From Marinobacter sp. F3R08 (GTDB lineage Bacteria; Pseudomonadota; Gammaproteobacteria; Pseudomonadales; Oleiphilaceae): a stretch of 64,000 bases of DNA. Shown in pieces: positions 31,652-40,813 of this stretch. The translations under genes were made by a program, and so were the position numbers. The DNA is taken from positions 186,001-250,000 of the forward strand of contig NZ_JAHKPI010000020.1 in the NCBI RefSeq assembly GCF_018860425.1, in the 5' to 3' direction. The notes under the pieces are model-generated. The model saw nothing but the letters and a program-made list of their open reading frames with translations, was not told the DNA's origin and did no database searches. Position 1 is the first letter of the stretch. Every line of letters begins with the position of its first letter.

Positions 31652-32854
31652 ATGACTGACGTATTTTTATGCCATCCCCGCCGCTCGGCCATCGGCCGCT
31701 TTGGCGGTACCCTGGCCAGTGTGCGCCCGGATGATCTGGCCGCTCAGATCTTCAAAGCGCTGCTGGCAGAGGCTCCCGGACTGGACCCGGCCGCCATCGA
31801 CGAAGTCATCATGGGCTGCGCCAACCAGGCCGGAGAAGATAACCGCAATGTAGCGCGCATGTCAGCATTGCTCGCCGGACTACCTACCTCAGTACCAGGC
31901 ACTACCATTAACCGGTTGTGTGGCTCCGGCATGGACGCAGTGGGCACGGCCTTTCGCGCCATTCGCAGTGGTGAAATGAATCTCGTACTGGCAGGTGGCG
32001 TCGAATCCATGTCACGGGCGCCCTATGTGATGGGTAAAGCCGACAGCGGCTTCTCCCGCAATCAGAAAATCGAGGACACCACCATCGGCTGGCGCTTTGT
32101 GAACCCGCTGATGAAGAAAGAATACGGTGTGGACTCCATGCCGGAAACCGCCGAGAACGTTGCCGAACAGTTCAAGGTGTCTCGCGAAGATCAGGATCTG
32201 TTCGCACTGCGCTCGCAGCAAAAGACCGCCAAAGCCCAGAGCGACGGTGTGTTTGCCGAAGAAATCGTGCCTGTTCTGATACCTCGTCGTAAACAGGAAG
32301 CGCTGGTATTCGACACTGACGAACATCCCCGCAGCACTACCCTCGACAAGCTCGCCGCACTGCCCACCCCGTTCCGCGAAGGCGGCAGCGTTACCGCTGG
32401 CAATGCGTCAGGAGTGAATGACGGTGCCGCCGCCATGTTCGTGGCCAGCGCCGACGCAGTGCAGCAACACAACCTCAAGCCTGTGGCGAAAGTGCTGGGC
32501 ATGGCCACCGCTGGCGTTGAACCGCGCATCATGGGGATAGGCCCGGTACCGGCCACCCGCAAGTTGCTGGAAAAGCACGGCATCGGCATCCAGGACATTG
32601 ATGTGATCGAGCTGAACGAAGCTTTCGCCGCCCAGGGGCTGGCCGTCCTGCGGGAGCTTGGCGTTGCCGACGACGATCCGCGGGTGAATCCGAATGGTGG
32701 CGCCATTGCCCTTGGGCACCCACTGGGCATGTCCGGCACACGCCTGATGATGACCGCCGCCTACCAGTTGCAGCGTACCGGTGGACGCTACGCTCTGTGC
32801 ACCATGTGCATCGGAGTTGGTCAGGGAATTGCGACCCTGATCGAACGGGTATAA
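31652..32854 (+). CDS. pcaF: 3-oxoadipyl-CoA thiolase (acetyl-CoA acyltransferase, PcaF)
   Basis: 400 residues, the exact PcaF length. Thiolase landmarks are present: the nucleophilic Cys in NRLCGSGMDAVG near residue 90, GGVESMSRAPYVMGKA, the NEAFAAQ motif, GGAIALGHPLG with the catalytic His, and the second Cys in CTMCIGVGQG. It cleaves 3-oxoadipyl-CoA to succinyl-CoA and acetyl-CoA, the last step of both the beta-ketoadipate and the adipate routes. The ATG at 31652 follows TGAGG. A strong terminator follows the gene. Confidence 0.92.
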   Translation: MTDVFLCHPRRSAIGRFGGTLASVRPDDLAAQIFKALLAEAPGLDPAAIDEVIMGCANQAGEDNRNVARMSALLAGLPTSVPGTTINRLCGSGMDAVGTAFRAIRSGEMNLVLAGGVESMSRAPYVMGKADSGFSRNQKIEDTTIGWRFVNPLMKKEYGVDSMPETAENVAEQFKVSREDQDLFALRSQQKTAKAQSDGVFAEEIVPVLIPRRKQEALVFDTDEHPRSTTLDKLAALPTPFREGGSVTAGNASGVNDGAAAMFVASADAVQQHNLKPVAKVLGMATAGVEPRIMGIGPVPATRKLLEKHGIGIQDIDVIELNEAFAAQGLAVLRELGVADDDPRVNPNGGAIALGHPLGMSGTRLMMTAAYQLQRTGGRYALCTMCIGVGQGIATLIERV

Positions 32855-32866
32855 GCCCCAACGCAA

Positions 32867-32891
32867 CGAGCCCCGGTAATACCGGGGCTCG
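32867..32891. terminator. Hairpin terminator between convergent pcaF and tctA
   Basis: CGAGCCCCGGT and ACCGGGGCTCG form a perfect 11-bp stem with an AAT loop. It lies just after the pcaF stop and before the end of the convergent tctA gene, so it can serve both strands, although there is no clear T-run. Confidence 0.65.
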
Positions 32892-32946
32892 TCAGTCATA
32901 CACAGGGCGAGCTCGCCCCCTGCCTTTTCAGATCACGCCAACGTCA

Positions 32947-34431
32947 TCACGCTAACGCATCTTCTTTCCGGGCCACCCAATAGCGACGAATCGCAAAAAT
33001 CAGGGAAGCTACGGTAAGCAGGATGAACACCCAGGTAATCGGCCCCCGGAAGAAGATCGAAAGATCTCCCTTGCTGATGAGCATGGTCCGCCTGAGGTTG
33101 TCCTCAAACATAGGACCGAGAATAAACCCTATCAGGAAGGGTGCCGCGGCGATGCCCGTCCGGTTGAACACGAAACCGAGAACACCGAAAGCCAGCATCA
33201 GGCCAATATCAAAAGTGCTGTTATTGACCGCATAAGCCCCGTAAATACAGAACATCAGCACGATGGGTAACAGGATGGTTTTGGGAATATCGGCAATAAG
33301 AGAAAAGTAACGAATCGCCGCGTTGCCAACAAACACCAACACGAATGAGCTCACCATAATGCCGCAGAACAGCGCATAGACCAGCGTCAGGTTTTCCTGG
33401 AACAGAACCGGGCCGGGTGTGAGGCCATGAATCATGAAGGCTCCCAGAATGATAGCCGTGATCACATCGCCCGGAATACCCAGTGAAAGCAGCGGAATCA
33501 ATGTCGCGCCGGCCACACCGTTGTTACCCGACTCGGCTGCTGCCACACCCTCCACTTCACCCTTCCCAAAGTTCGCTTTCCGGGGTGACGTTCGCTTGGC
33601 TTCGCTGTAGGAAATAAACGCTGCCGAGGTGGCTCCGGTGCCCGGGATCGCACCGATAATAACGCCGATAACGCTACCGCGGACAATCGTTTTCAACAGC
33701 CCCTTGAACTCTTTCCATGTCAGCGATGCCCCACTGACCGCGGTACGAATGTGCGGAGCGACCTTGGAAGTATAGAACTCAATCACTTCAGGAATGGCGA
33801 ACAGGCCGATCAACAAAGGAATAAAGGAAACCCGGTCCATCAGGTTGTAGTTATCGAAAGTCAGTCGCTGGGTACCGTATACCGCATCCAGACCGATGGT
33901 GGAAACGATGATACCCAGACCAGCCGCAATCAAGCCTTTGACCACCGAACTACCCGATACCGAAACGATAATGGTCAGCGAGAAACAAATCAGCCAGAAA
34001 TACTCGGGAGGCCCGAAGTTCAGCGCAATCTTCGCCAGATAAGACGCAAAGAAGATAAGAGCAACGTTGGATATCATATCCGCCACGACCGATGAATAGA
34101 GCGCCGTTTTCAAGGCCTTCTTGGCCTTGCCCTGCTGCGCCATGGGATAGCCGTCCAACAACGTACAGGCGGAAGCAGGAGAGCCCGGGGTACGGATCAG
34201 AATGGCCGTAATCGAGCCACCGTACATCCCGCCTTTATAGATACCAACCAGCAGCAGAATGGCAGTGACCGGCTCCATTGAAAACGTAAATGGTAACGCC
34301 AGAGCTACCGCCATGGTGGCCGTCAGCCCGGGAATAGCACCAACCACAACGCCAACCAGCACCCCAGCCGCAATGGCAAGAAAATTATCGACACTCAGAA
34401 AGAGGGCCAGTACTTCAGAAAAGTTTTCCAT
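32947..34431 (-). CDS. tctA: Tripartite tricarboxylate transporter large permease (TctA)
   Basis: About 494 residues with around eleven membrane helices. The TctA signature GAIPGLTATMAVALALPFTF lies in the first part, and its internal repeat GAIPGTGATSAAFISYSEAK lies mid-chain. YKGGMYGGSITAILIRTPGSP is also conserved. The ATG at 34431 is preferred over an upstream non-ATG start. TctA is the main channel of TTT importers for di- and tricarboxylates. It ends the tctC-tctB-tctA operon and probably brings in the dicarboxylate degraded by the neighbouring beta-oxidation genes. Confidence 0.92.
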   Translation of the reverse strand: MENFSEVLALFLSVDNFLAIAAGVLVGVVVGAIPGLTATMAVALALPFTFSMEPVTAILLLVGIYKGGMYGGSITAILIRTPGSPASACTLLDGYPMAQQGKAKKALKTALYSSVVADMISNVALIFFASYLAKIALNFGPPEYFWLICFSLTIIVSVSGSSVVKGLIAAGLGIIVSTIGLDAVYGTQRLTFDNYNLMDRVSFIPLLIGLFAIPEVIEFYTSKVAPHIRTAVSGASLTWKEFKGLLKTIVRGSVIGVIIGAIPGTGATSAAFISYSEAKRTSPRKANFGKGEVEGVAAAESGNNGVAGATLIPLLSLGIPGDVITAIILGAFMIHGLTPGPVLFQENLTLVYALFCGIMVSSFVLVFVGNAAIRYFSLIADIPKTILLPIVLMFCIYGAYAVNNSTFDIGLMLAFGVLGFVFNRTGIAAAPFLIGFILGPMFEDNLRRTMLISKGDLSIFFRGPITWVFILLTVASLIFAIRRYWVARKEDALA

Positions 34432-34512
34432 TATGAGCAACCCAAATACGTAATACCTGAGAACAGACGAACGCCATTATCGACGTGCGTTCCTGAGAAT
34501 CAGGAGCGCGGT

Positions 34513-35049
34513 TCAGATCAGTGAGAGCGACTCCCAAAGCGTTCCAGGAGGAAGAGGAACGTTGAGCACATAAATAAACAGCAAAGTCACAACAGCGGGA
34601 AAAATAATTGCCAGGGCATACACCCAGATAGTGCGCAATCCGCTTGCCAGGAACAGCAGAACACTGGCCAGAACACCGCTGCCGATGGCACCGAGCTCCT
34701 CAAAAAACAGCACGTAGACAATACCGGCGGCGACCATGAGAACCTGGCGCATGATGGGAACACCGCGACGAAACTCATCCGTCTCACTGCGTTTTGGTGG
34801 TTTTATCAGGCCATCAATCATCAGCAGGAGAGACAGCGCCAACACCAGCCAACCCGCCAGCTGAGGCAGGAATCGCGGTGACAGCAGCGGGTGCTGCATG
34901 TAAGCAGGTATCTCGATGAACGCGGGGATTACGTAGAACAAAAAGCCCAATGCCAGAATAGAAAAAGTGCCCCCCAGAATCGAGTTCGGATTGCACCTGC
35001 CATAATGGGATTCACTGGCTGCGGCAAATTGCAGTTCAGACTTTTCCAT
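34513..35049 (-). CDS. tctB: Tripartite tricarboxylate transporter small permease (TctB)
   Basis: About 178 residues with four membrane helices, matching the TctB family: a first helix ILALGFLFYVIPAFIE, and a last part with the paired helices VLASVLLFLASG and WVYALAIIFPAVVTLLFIY. The ATG at 35049 begins MEKSELQF. Sequence conservation in this subunit is weak, so the call relies on topology and position between tctC and tctA. Confidence 0.87.
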   Translation of the reverse strand: MEKSELQFAAASESHYGRCNPNSILGGTFSILALGFLFYVIPAFIEIPAYMQHPLLSPRFLPQLAGWLVLALSLLLMIDGLIKPPKRSETDEFRRGVPIMRQVLMVAAGIVYVLFFEELGAIGSGVLASVLLFLASGLRTIWVYALAIIFPAVVTLLFIYVLNVPLPPGTLWESLSLI

Positions 35050-35131
35050 GATTAGGCCCTGTATAACGATCTGTCTCAAAGAAAAAGGCGGGCTTACCGG
35101 TAGGTAAGCTCCGCCCCGAACGCAGCCTGGA

Positions 35132-36124
35132 TCAACGTTTCAGATTTGCTTTCTCTGCAACGTCAGACCACTTCTGAACTTCGCCCTGAACAAACTGGCG
35201 GAAGTCGTCGCCCACAACGGTTCCGGCTTCTGCGCCAAACTGCGGCAGGAACTTCGTGAACTCTTCGCCGGCCATGACCTTATCCAGTGCCGCCTGAAGC
35301 TTGACCATCCCTTCTTCAGGAAACGACTTGTGCGCGATCAGACCAAACCAGGCAGACGTTTCATAGGTTTCAAGACCATAGCCTTTGCCCGCGTCCTGCA
35401 TTGTTGGTACGTCTGGCAAGAACTCGGACGCACTCGGTGTGGTCACGGCCAACGCCTTGAGTTTGCCGGATTGAATATGGGGATAAACCGTTGGCATGTT
35501 CTCAAAAGCCACATCCACATCGCCGGACAGAAGGGCTGGAAGCGCCTCACCCGAGCCGCGGAAAGGCACGTGAACAAGCTGGGTCTGAGTCAGGTTCTTG
35601 AACAGCTCACCAGACATGTGAACCGAACTGCCGATACCCGGCGAACTGAACGACATTTCCTGCTTGCGGGCAGCCTCAACAAATTCAGCGACGGTGTTGT
35701 AGGGGCTATCACCCGGCACCACCATCACGTTTGGAATATTAATCACGTTGCGCACAAAGGCGAAGTCAGCCACCGGATCATAACGAAGGTTCGGATACAG
35801 GGAGGCGCCAATGGTATGACCGGGAGATGCCATCAACAGCATATGATCGGAACCACGCCCGCCGCGCGCCAGCTGGCCGGTCGCCACGGTAGATCCGGCA
35901 CCTGGACGGTTCTCCACGACCACGGTCGTCAGCTCTTTTTGCAGCAGATCAGCAACCTTCCGAGACAGGAGATCCGTTGTACCACCTGCAGAATAGGGAA
36001 CCACCAGACGTATGTTGTCCTCAGGCCATTCATCCGCCTGCACCAACCCACCACAGGACAGCGATACTGCCGTCAGGGCGTACAGGAACTTGTTTCTTAC
36101 ACGACTCTTCACGAATTTCAGCAT
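35132..36124 (-). CDS. tctC: Tripartite tricarboxylate transporter substrate-binding protein (TctC/Bug)
   Basis: About 330 residues with a signal peptide (basic start, hydrophobic core to about GLVQA). Bug-family features are clear: NIRLVVPYSAGGTTDLLSRKVA, the loop VVENRPGAGSTVATGQLAR that clamps the ligand carboxylate, and VPFRGSGEALPALLSGDVD. The ATG at 36124 is preferred over a TTG at 36148. It is the first gene of the tct operon, and an IclR-type triple half-site lies directly upstream, linking import to the CoA-transferase/thiolase operon. Confidence 0.92.
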   Translation of the reverse strand: MLKFVKSRVRNKFLYALTAVSLSCGGLVQADEWPEDNIRLVVPYSAGGTTDLLSRKVADLLQKELTTVVVENRPGAGSTVATGQLARGGRGSDHMLLMASPGHTIGASLYPNLRYDPVADFAFVRNVINIPNVMVVPGDSPYNTVAEFVEAARKQEMSFSSPGIGSSVHMSGELFKNLTQTQLVHVPFRGSGEALPALLSGDVDVAFENMPTVYPHIQSGKLKALAVTTPSASEFLPDVPTMQDAGKGYGLETYETSAWFGLIAHKSFPEEGMVKLQAALDKVMAGEEFTKFLPQFGAEAGTVVGDDFRQFVQGEVQKWSDVAEKANLKR

Positions 36125-36154
36125 TTTTATGGTTATCCTACTCAGCAAAGATAA

Positions 36155-36183
36155 ATGTTCGTTTATCGAACTTATGTTCGCAT
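36155..36183. promoter_or_regulatory. Candidate IclR (PcaU-type) operator before tctC
   Basis: ATGTTCGTTT at 36155, the inverted ATCGAACTTA at 36165 and ATGTTCGCAT at 36174 repeat the arrangement found before the CoA-transferase operon. The last half-site is identical to the one at 29993. It supports a shared IclR regulon. Confidence 0.68.
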
Positions 36184-36399
36184 ATTGCGCGGGTACGTAA
36201 TCTCACATATTCGCGAACAAGGTGCAAGATTTTTCCCCATACACATCCACCACCTTCAGCGAAAAAAGACGCGCAGCAGGACGAATGAAAGCAACGAGTG
36301 TCGCTAACCCCACCCCATCATTGAGATTTTCAGAGCAGAACACAGCACAGAGCCGAATCAGGAAAAGACGCCTTCAAGCGGCGCAGGAGGAAGGTAAAC

Positions 36400-36421
36400 A
36401 GCCCCCTTTTCAACGGGGGCT
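36400..36421 (-). terminator. Hairpin after the IclR gene
   Basis: AGCCCCC and GGGGGCT form a 7-bp stem around an 8-base loop, about 20 bases past the stop of the minus-strand IclR gene. Only a few T residues follow on the minus strand, so it is a weak terminator candidate. Confidence 0.5.
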
Positions 36422-36440
36422 AATGCATTCAGGTAAGCGT

Positions 36441-37220
36441 TCAGGGCAGTACTTCGGTGAGTTTTCGGGCAGCGTGCTGCATGATGGGTACATACTCACT
36501 GACAATGTGCTCCATCGAAACCGAGCTGACATGACTACTGGAGTTCAGCGCAAACCGGGCCGTACCACGACGATCAAACACCGGCACAGCCAGCGCCCTC
36601 ATACCCAGCTCGAGTTCCTGATCCACAATCGCATAGCCATCAGAGCGAATCTTGCTCAACTCGGTTCTGAGCGCCTCCGGCCCCTTGGTGTAAGCGGTCA
36701 GTTGTTCAAACTGCGTTTTTTCCATGACATCTTCCAGCTCAGGGCTCTGCAGCGAAGCCATCAGAACCCGCCCTCCGGACGTGGCGTAAGCTGGTAAACG
36801 CGCTCCGATCTGAAGGTTCATCGGAATCAAACCACGACGGGGAATTCGGGCGACATAGACAATATCGACACCATCGAGCACCAGAGCGGAACAGGATTCA
36901 CCCAACTGATAGGAGACCTCTTCCATGATCGGTGTAACGGTTTCCGAGAAATCCAGCGACGCCAGATACGAATAGCCAAGTTCCAGGACCTTGGCGGTCA
37001 GGCCAAACTTTTTATCATCCTGGGAAACATAGCCGAGCTTTTGCAACGTCAGCAGAAAACGACGCGCAGAAGCCCTCGAAAGGTTGTTTTTTTCCGCCAC
37101 TGCCGACAAGGTCATCGATGGCGTATCGGTGTCAAAGGACCGTATAACATCGAGTCCGCGCGCAAATGTAGACAGGAATTCCTTGTCTGCACCGGCAGCA
37201 TCTGATTTGTGGTGACTCAT
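36441..37220 (-). CDS. IclR-family regulator, PcaR/PcaU/PobR type (second copy)
   Basis: 259 residues, clearly paralogous to the IclR protein at 29087: ARGLDVIRSFDTDTPSMTLSAVAEKNN, then SRASARRFLLTLQKLGYV for the winged helix, and VLDGVDIVYVARIPRR in the effector domain. It lies between the tct operon and the beta-oxidation genes, all on the same strand. The two copies may divide control of uptake and degradation, or answer to different acids. A degenerate half-site array lies upstream of its start. Confidence 0.9.
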   Translation of the reverse strand: MSHHKSDAAGADKEFLSTFARGLDVIRSFDTDTPSMTLSAVAEKNNLSRASARRFLLTLQKLGYVSQDDKKFGLTAKVLELGYSYLASLDFSETVTPIMEEVSYQLGESCSALVLDGVDIVYVARIPRRGLIPMNLQIGARLPAYATSGGRVLMASLQSPELEDVMEKTQFEQLTAYTKGPEALRTELSKIRSDGYAIVDQELELGMRALAVPVFDRRGTARFALNSSSHVSSVSMEHIVSEYVPIMQHAARKLTEVLP

Positions 37221-37255
37221 CCTGACTCATCCCCTCTTAATTAGCTCCAGCAACC

Positions 37256-37281
37256 GTTCGATAATCGGACAGTTGTTCGAA
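37256..37281. promoter_or_regulatory. Possible autoregulatory IclR site
   Basis: GTTCGATAATCGGAC (37256-37270) is an imperfect palindrome, followed by TTGTTCGAA (37273-37281). The layout resembles the inverted pair plus direct copy seen at the catI and tctC promoters, but the half-sites are less well kept. Confidence 0.4.
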
Positions 37282-37383
37282 GCGGCGGATAATGACAGTG
37301 ACGAATGGACTATGCAAGCCGCTTGCATCCGGAAAATCCCGGGACTGAGCGCTACGCCCTGCCCCGGTTCCGAGTTTCTGAAC

Positions 37384-39483
37384 TCAGTCTTTTCCGGCCA
37401 TCCAGTCGTCAAGAGTCAGGTTGCACTCGACCAGTTTTTTCAGCAATGGGGCGGGGGCCCAATGCGCCTCGCCGGTACTCTTATAAAGACGCTCTATGCA
37501 TTCATACACCGCGCTCAGGCCGCGACGGCTGGCATAGAACATGGGCCCGCCCCGGTACGAAGGGAACCCATAACCGTGCACATATACGACGTCGATGTCA
37601 CTCGGGCGCTGGGCAATGCCTTCTTCCAGAATGCGGAAGCCTTCATTGATCAACCCCATGAGGTGCCGATCAAGAATTTCCTCATCGCCGAGCACACGAC
37701 GTTCCACGCCCTGCTGCCCGGCCTGCTCCTCGATGACAGCCAGAACCTCTGGATCCGCTGAGCGGGCGCGGGTCTCGGGATCGTAACGGTAGTACCCGGC
37801 ACCGGTCTTTTGCCCCAGTCGTCCCATTTCAACCAGTGTGTCTGCAATACAGTAGCTGCGCGGGTCGCCTTTCTGTTCATCCGTCAGCGCCTGTCGCGCC
37901 TTGTAGCCGATATCCAGACCGGCCAGATCACCCACGGCCAGCGGGCCCATGGCCATGCCAAACCCGGTCAGTACGCGATCGATTTGCTCGGGCTCTGCCC
38001 CTTCTATCATACAAAGCTGGGCCTCACGCGCGTACTGCCGCAACATCCGGTTGCCAATGAAGCCATAGCAAACGCCGGCCAGCACAGGTACTTTACCGAT
38101 GCGTTTACCCAGAGCCATAGCGGTCGCGATCACGTCTTCCGCGGTCTTTTCCGCACGGACAACTTCAAGCAGCCGCATAACGTTTGCCGGGCTGAAGAAG
38201 TGCAATCCCACGACATCCTGAGGACGCGAGGTTGCTGCCGCAATCTCGTTGACGTCCAGGTATGAGGTATTCGACGCCAGAATCGCGCCTTCTTTGCAGA
38301 CCTCATCAAGGCGACCGAATACCTGTCTTTTGACATCCATACTTTCAAAAACCGCTTCGATCACCAGATCAACATCGGCCAGCGCTTCATAATCCGTGGT
38401 GCCGGCGATCAATGCCTGACGCGCAGCTGCCTGCTCTTGCGAGAGTTTGCCTTTGCTGACGGTGGTCGTGTAATTCTTGCCAATCAGCGCCAGTCCAGCA
38501 TCCAGAGCCTTCTGATTGAGCTCCAGCAAAGTGACCGGGATACCCGCATTGGCAAAAGACATGGCGATTCCACCACCCATGGTTCCGGCACCAATGATAG
38601 CTACGCGATCAATAGCTCGAGAAGCAATGGATTTACCCAGCCCCGGCACCTTCGGCGCCTGACGCTCAGCGAAGAACATGTGCCGCAATGCCGCCGATTG
38701 CTCCGACTCACAACACTCGACAAATCGGGAGCGTTCGTAAGCCAGCCCTTCATCGAACGGCTTCGCCATGGCAGCTTCGATACAATCGACTATGCGCTGT
38801 GGCGCTTCCTGCCCGCGCTTACGCTTGCGAAGCACCTTGCGATAGGCCTCGAACGCGTCACTATCGAAACTCTCAGCCGGAATGGAGGTATCGCTGACAC
38901 GCCGGGGGCCGGCACCCGCTGCCACCAGCTCACGAGCGTAAGCCAGTGCGGTCTCTTCAAGAGGGCCATCGATCACGCGATCAATCAGCCCCAACGCACG
39001 TGCTTTCTCCGCGGCAATTTTCTGTCCGCTGGTGATCATATCAAGCGCCGCCTGTACACCAATTAGCCGGGGCACTCGCTGGGTTCCCCCTGCGCCGGGC
39101 AGCAGCCCAAGGGTGACCTCGGGAAGCCCGACCGCAGCCGAATCAAGCGCGCAACGGTAATGGCAGCTCAGCGCCACTTCAAAGCCTCCGCCCAGGGCAG
39201 TGCCATGAATTGCCGCAATCACCGGCTTGGCCGAGGCTTCAATCGCCGCATTAACCTGAGGCAAAGACGGCGCTTCGATGGGTTTGCCGAATTCGCTGAT
39301 GTCAGCACCGGCAATAAACGTGCGACCTTCGCACACAATAACAACGGCTTTGGAGTCGTCTGCCTGGGCGGTGGTTATGGCGTCAAGAACGCCTTTGCGG
39401 ACGCCGTGTGAAAGGGCATTTACCGGTGGGTTATTAATCGTGATAACAGCAAGTTCGTCTACTCGGCGATAGGAAACCACCAT
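37384..39483 (-). CDS. Fused enoyl-CoA hydratase / 3-hydroxyacyl-CoA dehydrogenase (FadB/peroxisomal bifunctional type)
   Basis: 699 residues. The N-terminal crotonase domain (1-190) has [13 protein letters not shown], the oxyanion hole [18 protein letters not shown], and [17 protein letters not shown] with its catalytic Glu. The dehydrogenase half begins at about residue 290 with the NAD motif [20 protein letters not shown] and carries the catalytic His in [11 protein letters not shown]. It hydrates a 2-enoyl-CoA and oxidises the 3-hydroxy product to 3-oxoacyl-CoA. In this locus the likely substrates are dicarboxyl-CoAs such as 2,3-dehydroadipyl-CoA. Its length is near the 700-residue hydratase/dehydrogenase form. 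Confidence 0.92.
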   Translation of the reverse strand: MVVSYRRVDELAVITINNPPVNALSHGVRKGVLDAITTAQADDSKAVVIVCEGRTFIAGADISEFGKPIEAPSLPQVNAAIEASAKPVIAAIHGTALGGGFEVALSCHYRCALDSAAVGLPEVTLGLLPGAGGTQRVPRLIGVQAALDMITSGQKIAAEKARALGLIDRVIDGPLEETALAYARELVAAGAGPRRVSDTSIPAESFDSDAFEAYRKVLRKRKRGQEAPQRIVDCIEAAMAKPFDEGLAYERSRFVECCESEQSAALRHMFFAERQAPKVPGLGKSIASRAIDRVAIIGAGTMGGGIAMSFANAGIPVTLLELNQKALDAGLALIGKNYTTTVSKGKLSQEQAAARQALIAGTTDYEALADVDLVIEAVFESMDVKRQVFGRLDEVCKEGAILASNTSYLDVNEIAAATSRPQDVVGLHFFSPANVMRLLEVVRAEKTAEDVIATAMALGKRIGKVPVLAGVCYGFIGNRMLRQYAREAQLCMIEGAEPEQIDRVLTGFGMAMGPLAVGDLAGLDIGYKARQALTDEQKGDPRSYCIADTLVEMGRLGQKTGAGYYRYDPETRARSADPEVLAVIEEQAGQQGVERRVLGDEEILDRHLMGLINEGFRILEEGIAQRPSDIDVVYVHGYGFPSYRGGPMFYASRRGLSAVYECIERLYKSTGEAHWAPAPLLKKLVECNLTLDDWMAGKD

Positions 39484-39511
39484 AGTGAGGCTCTCCTGTG
39501 AGATTGAATAG

Positions 39512-39540
39512 CAGAAGCCGTGCTTGCGCGACGGCTTCTG
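39512..39540. repeat. Intercistronic hairpin
   Basis: CAGAAGCCGT and ACGGCTTCTG are perfect 10-base complements around a 9-base loop. The hairpin lies in the 92-base gap between the class III CoA-transferase and bifunctional enzyme genes. No T-run follows, so it may protect or attenuate the transcript rather than end it. Confidence 0.6.
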
Positions 39541-39575
39541 GCGATGGAGAAAGTTGAAAGAGTTTTACGACTAAC

Positions 39576-40799
39576 CTAGAGAACACCCCTGGCCCGCAGC
39601 GACGCGATTTCTTCAGGCGACTTATCAAGCACGCGCTCAAGAATCGCATCGGTATCTTCACCCAGCAACGGGGGCGCTTTTTGATAGACCTGCGGGGTTT
39701 TGGAGAACTTGATCGGGTTAGCAATGCCCGGCACTTTGCCCAGCTGAGGATGCTCCAGCTCAATTTTCATATTGCGGGCCTGCACCTGCGGGTCTTCAAA
39801 GACCTCGGCAAGATTCTGAATGGGGCCACAGGGAACATGTACGCCGACCAGGCAATCCATCCAATCCCGGCTGGTTCTGGTACGCGTGAATTCACACAGT
39901 TTTCCCACCAGCTCTTCCCGGTGGAGGACACGCTGCGGGTTGGTGGCAAAGCGCGGATCTTCCGCCAGCTCCGGCTGGCCCAGTGCCTTGCACAGACGCT
40001 GGAACTGACCGTCGTTTCCGACCGCAATGATCACCTTTCCGTCTTTCGTGGGGAATGGCTGATAGGGTGCAAGGTTGGGGTGATACTCTCCCGTACGACC
40101 AGGCACCTTGCCGCTGCAGAAATAATTCTGGGCCTGATTCGCCATCCAGCTGACCTGAACATCCAGCAACGCCATGTCGAGATGCTGCCCCTCACCGGTA
40201 TTCGTGCGGTGATGAACAGCCGACAAGATGGCAATCACGGCGTTCATACCGGTGGTCAGGTCGGCGACCGCCATACCTACCCGCATCGGGCCTGCGCCGG
40301 GCTGACCGTCAGGAACACCGGTAATGCTCATCAACCCGGACTGTGCCTGTATCAGATAATCGTAGCCAGCATCCGCAGCCATCGGACCGGTATGACCAAA
40401 CCCGGTGACCGAACAGTAGATAAGCCCTGGATTGATTTTGGACAGATCTGCGTAACCCAGGCCTTTCTTGTCGAGCCCGCCGGTTTTGAAATTCTCGACC
40501 AGCACATCGCACTCTGCCGCCAACTCCTGAATCAGTACGCGACCCTCAGGGCTGCCGATATCCACCGTCACCGAATGCTTCCCGCGGTTGGCGGAAAGAT
40601 AATAGGCCGACTGTTTAGTGGTATTACCCTGCGAGTCCTTGAACCAGGGAGGCCCCCAGTGCCGGGTGTCATCACCCAACCCGGGACGCTCGATTTTGAT
40701 AACCTCCGCACCCAGGTCAGCGAGGATCTGAGTGCACCACGGCCCCGCCATAACACGGGACAAATCAAGTACTCGAATACCCGACAATGGGCCTGACAT
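39576..40799 (-). CDS. Class III (CaiB/BaiF family) CoA-transferase
   Basis: 407 residues from the ATG at 40799, which follows GAGGAG. Family landmarks are SGIRVLDLSRVMAGPWC near the start, GAEVIKIERPG, and the catalytic Asp in VGMAVADLTTG near residue 170. It moves CoA between acyl groups through an aspartyl anhydride. The closest recognised role is dicarboxylate activation, such as succinyl-CoA:glutarate CoA-transferase. It sits between an acyl-CoA dehydrogenase and the bifunctional beta-oxidation enzyme, and so is likely to form the dicarboxyl-CoA that enters this pathway. Confidence 0.9.
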   Translation of the reverse strand: MSGPLSGIRVLDLSRVMAGPWCTQILADLGAEVIKIERPGLGDDTRHWGPPWFKDSQGNTTKQSAYYLSANRGKHSVTVDIGSPEGRVLIQELAAECDVLVENFKTGGLDKKGLGYADLSKINPGLIYCSVTGFGHTGPMAADAGYDYLIQAQSGLMSITGVPDGQPGAGPMRVGMAVADLTTGMNAVIAILSAVHHRTNTGEGQHLDMALLDVQVSWMANQAQNYFCSGKVPGRTGEYHPNLAPYQPFPTKDGKVIIAVGNDGQFQRLCKALGQPELAEDPRFATNPQRVLHREELVGKLCEFTRTRTSRDWMDCLVGVHVPCGPIQNLAEVFEDPQVQARNMKIELEHPQLGKVPGIANPIKFSKTPQVYQKAPPLLGEDTDAILERVLDKSPEEIASLRARGVL

Positions 40800-40813
40800 A
40801 ACAGTCTCCTCGA

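Noticed and set aside
39681..40796. Open frame of 371 codons on the plus strand
   Set aside because: Antisense to the class III CoA-transferase gene, whose motifs are complete; the translated product shows no recognisable features.
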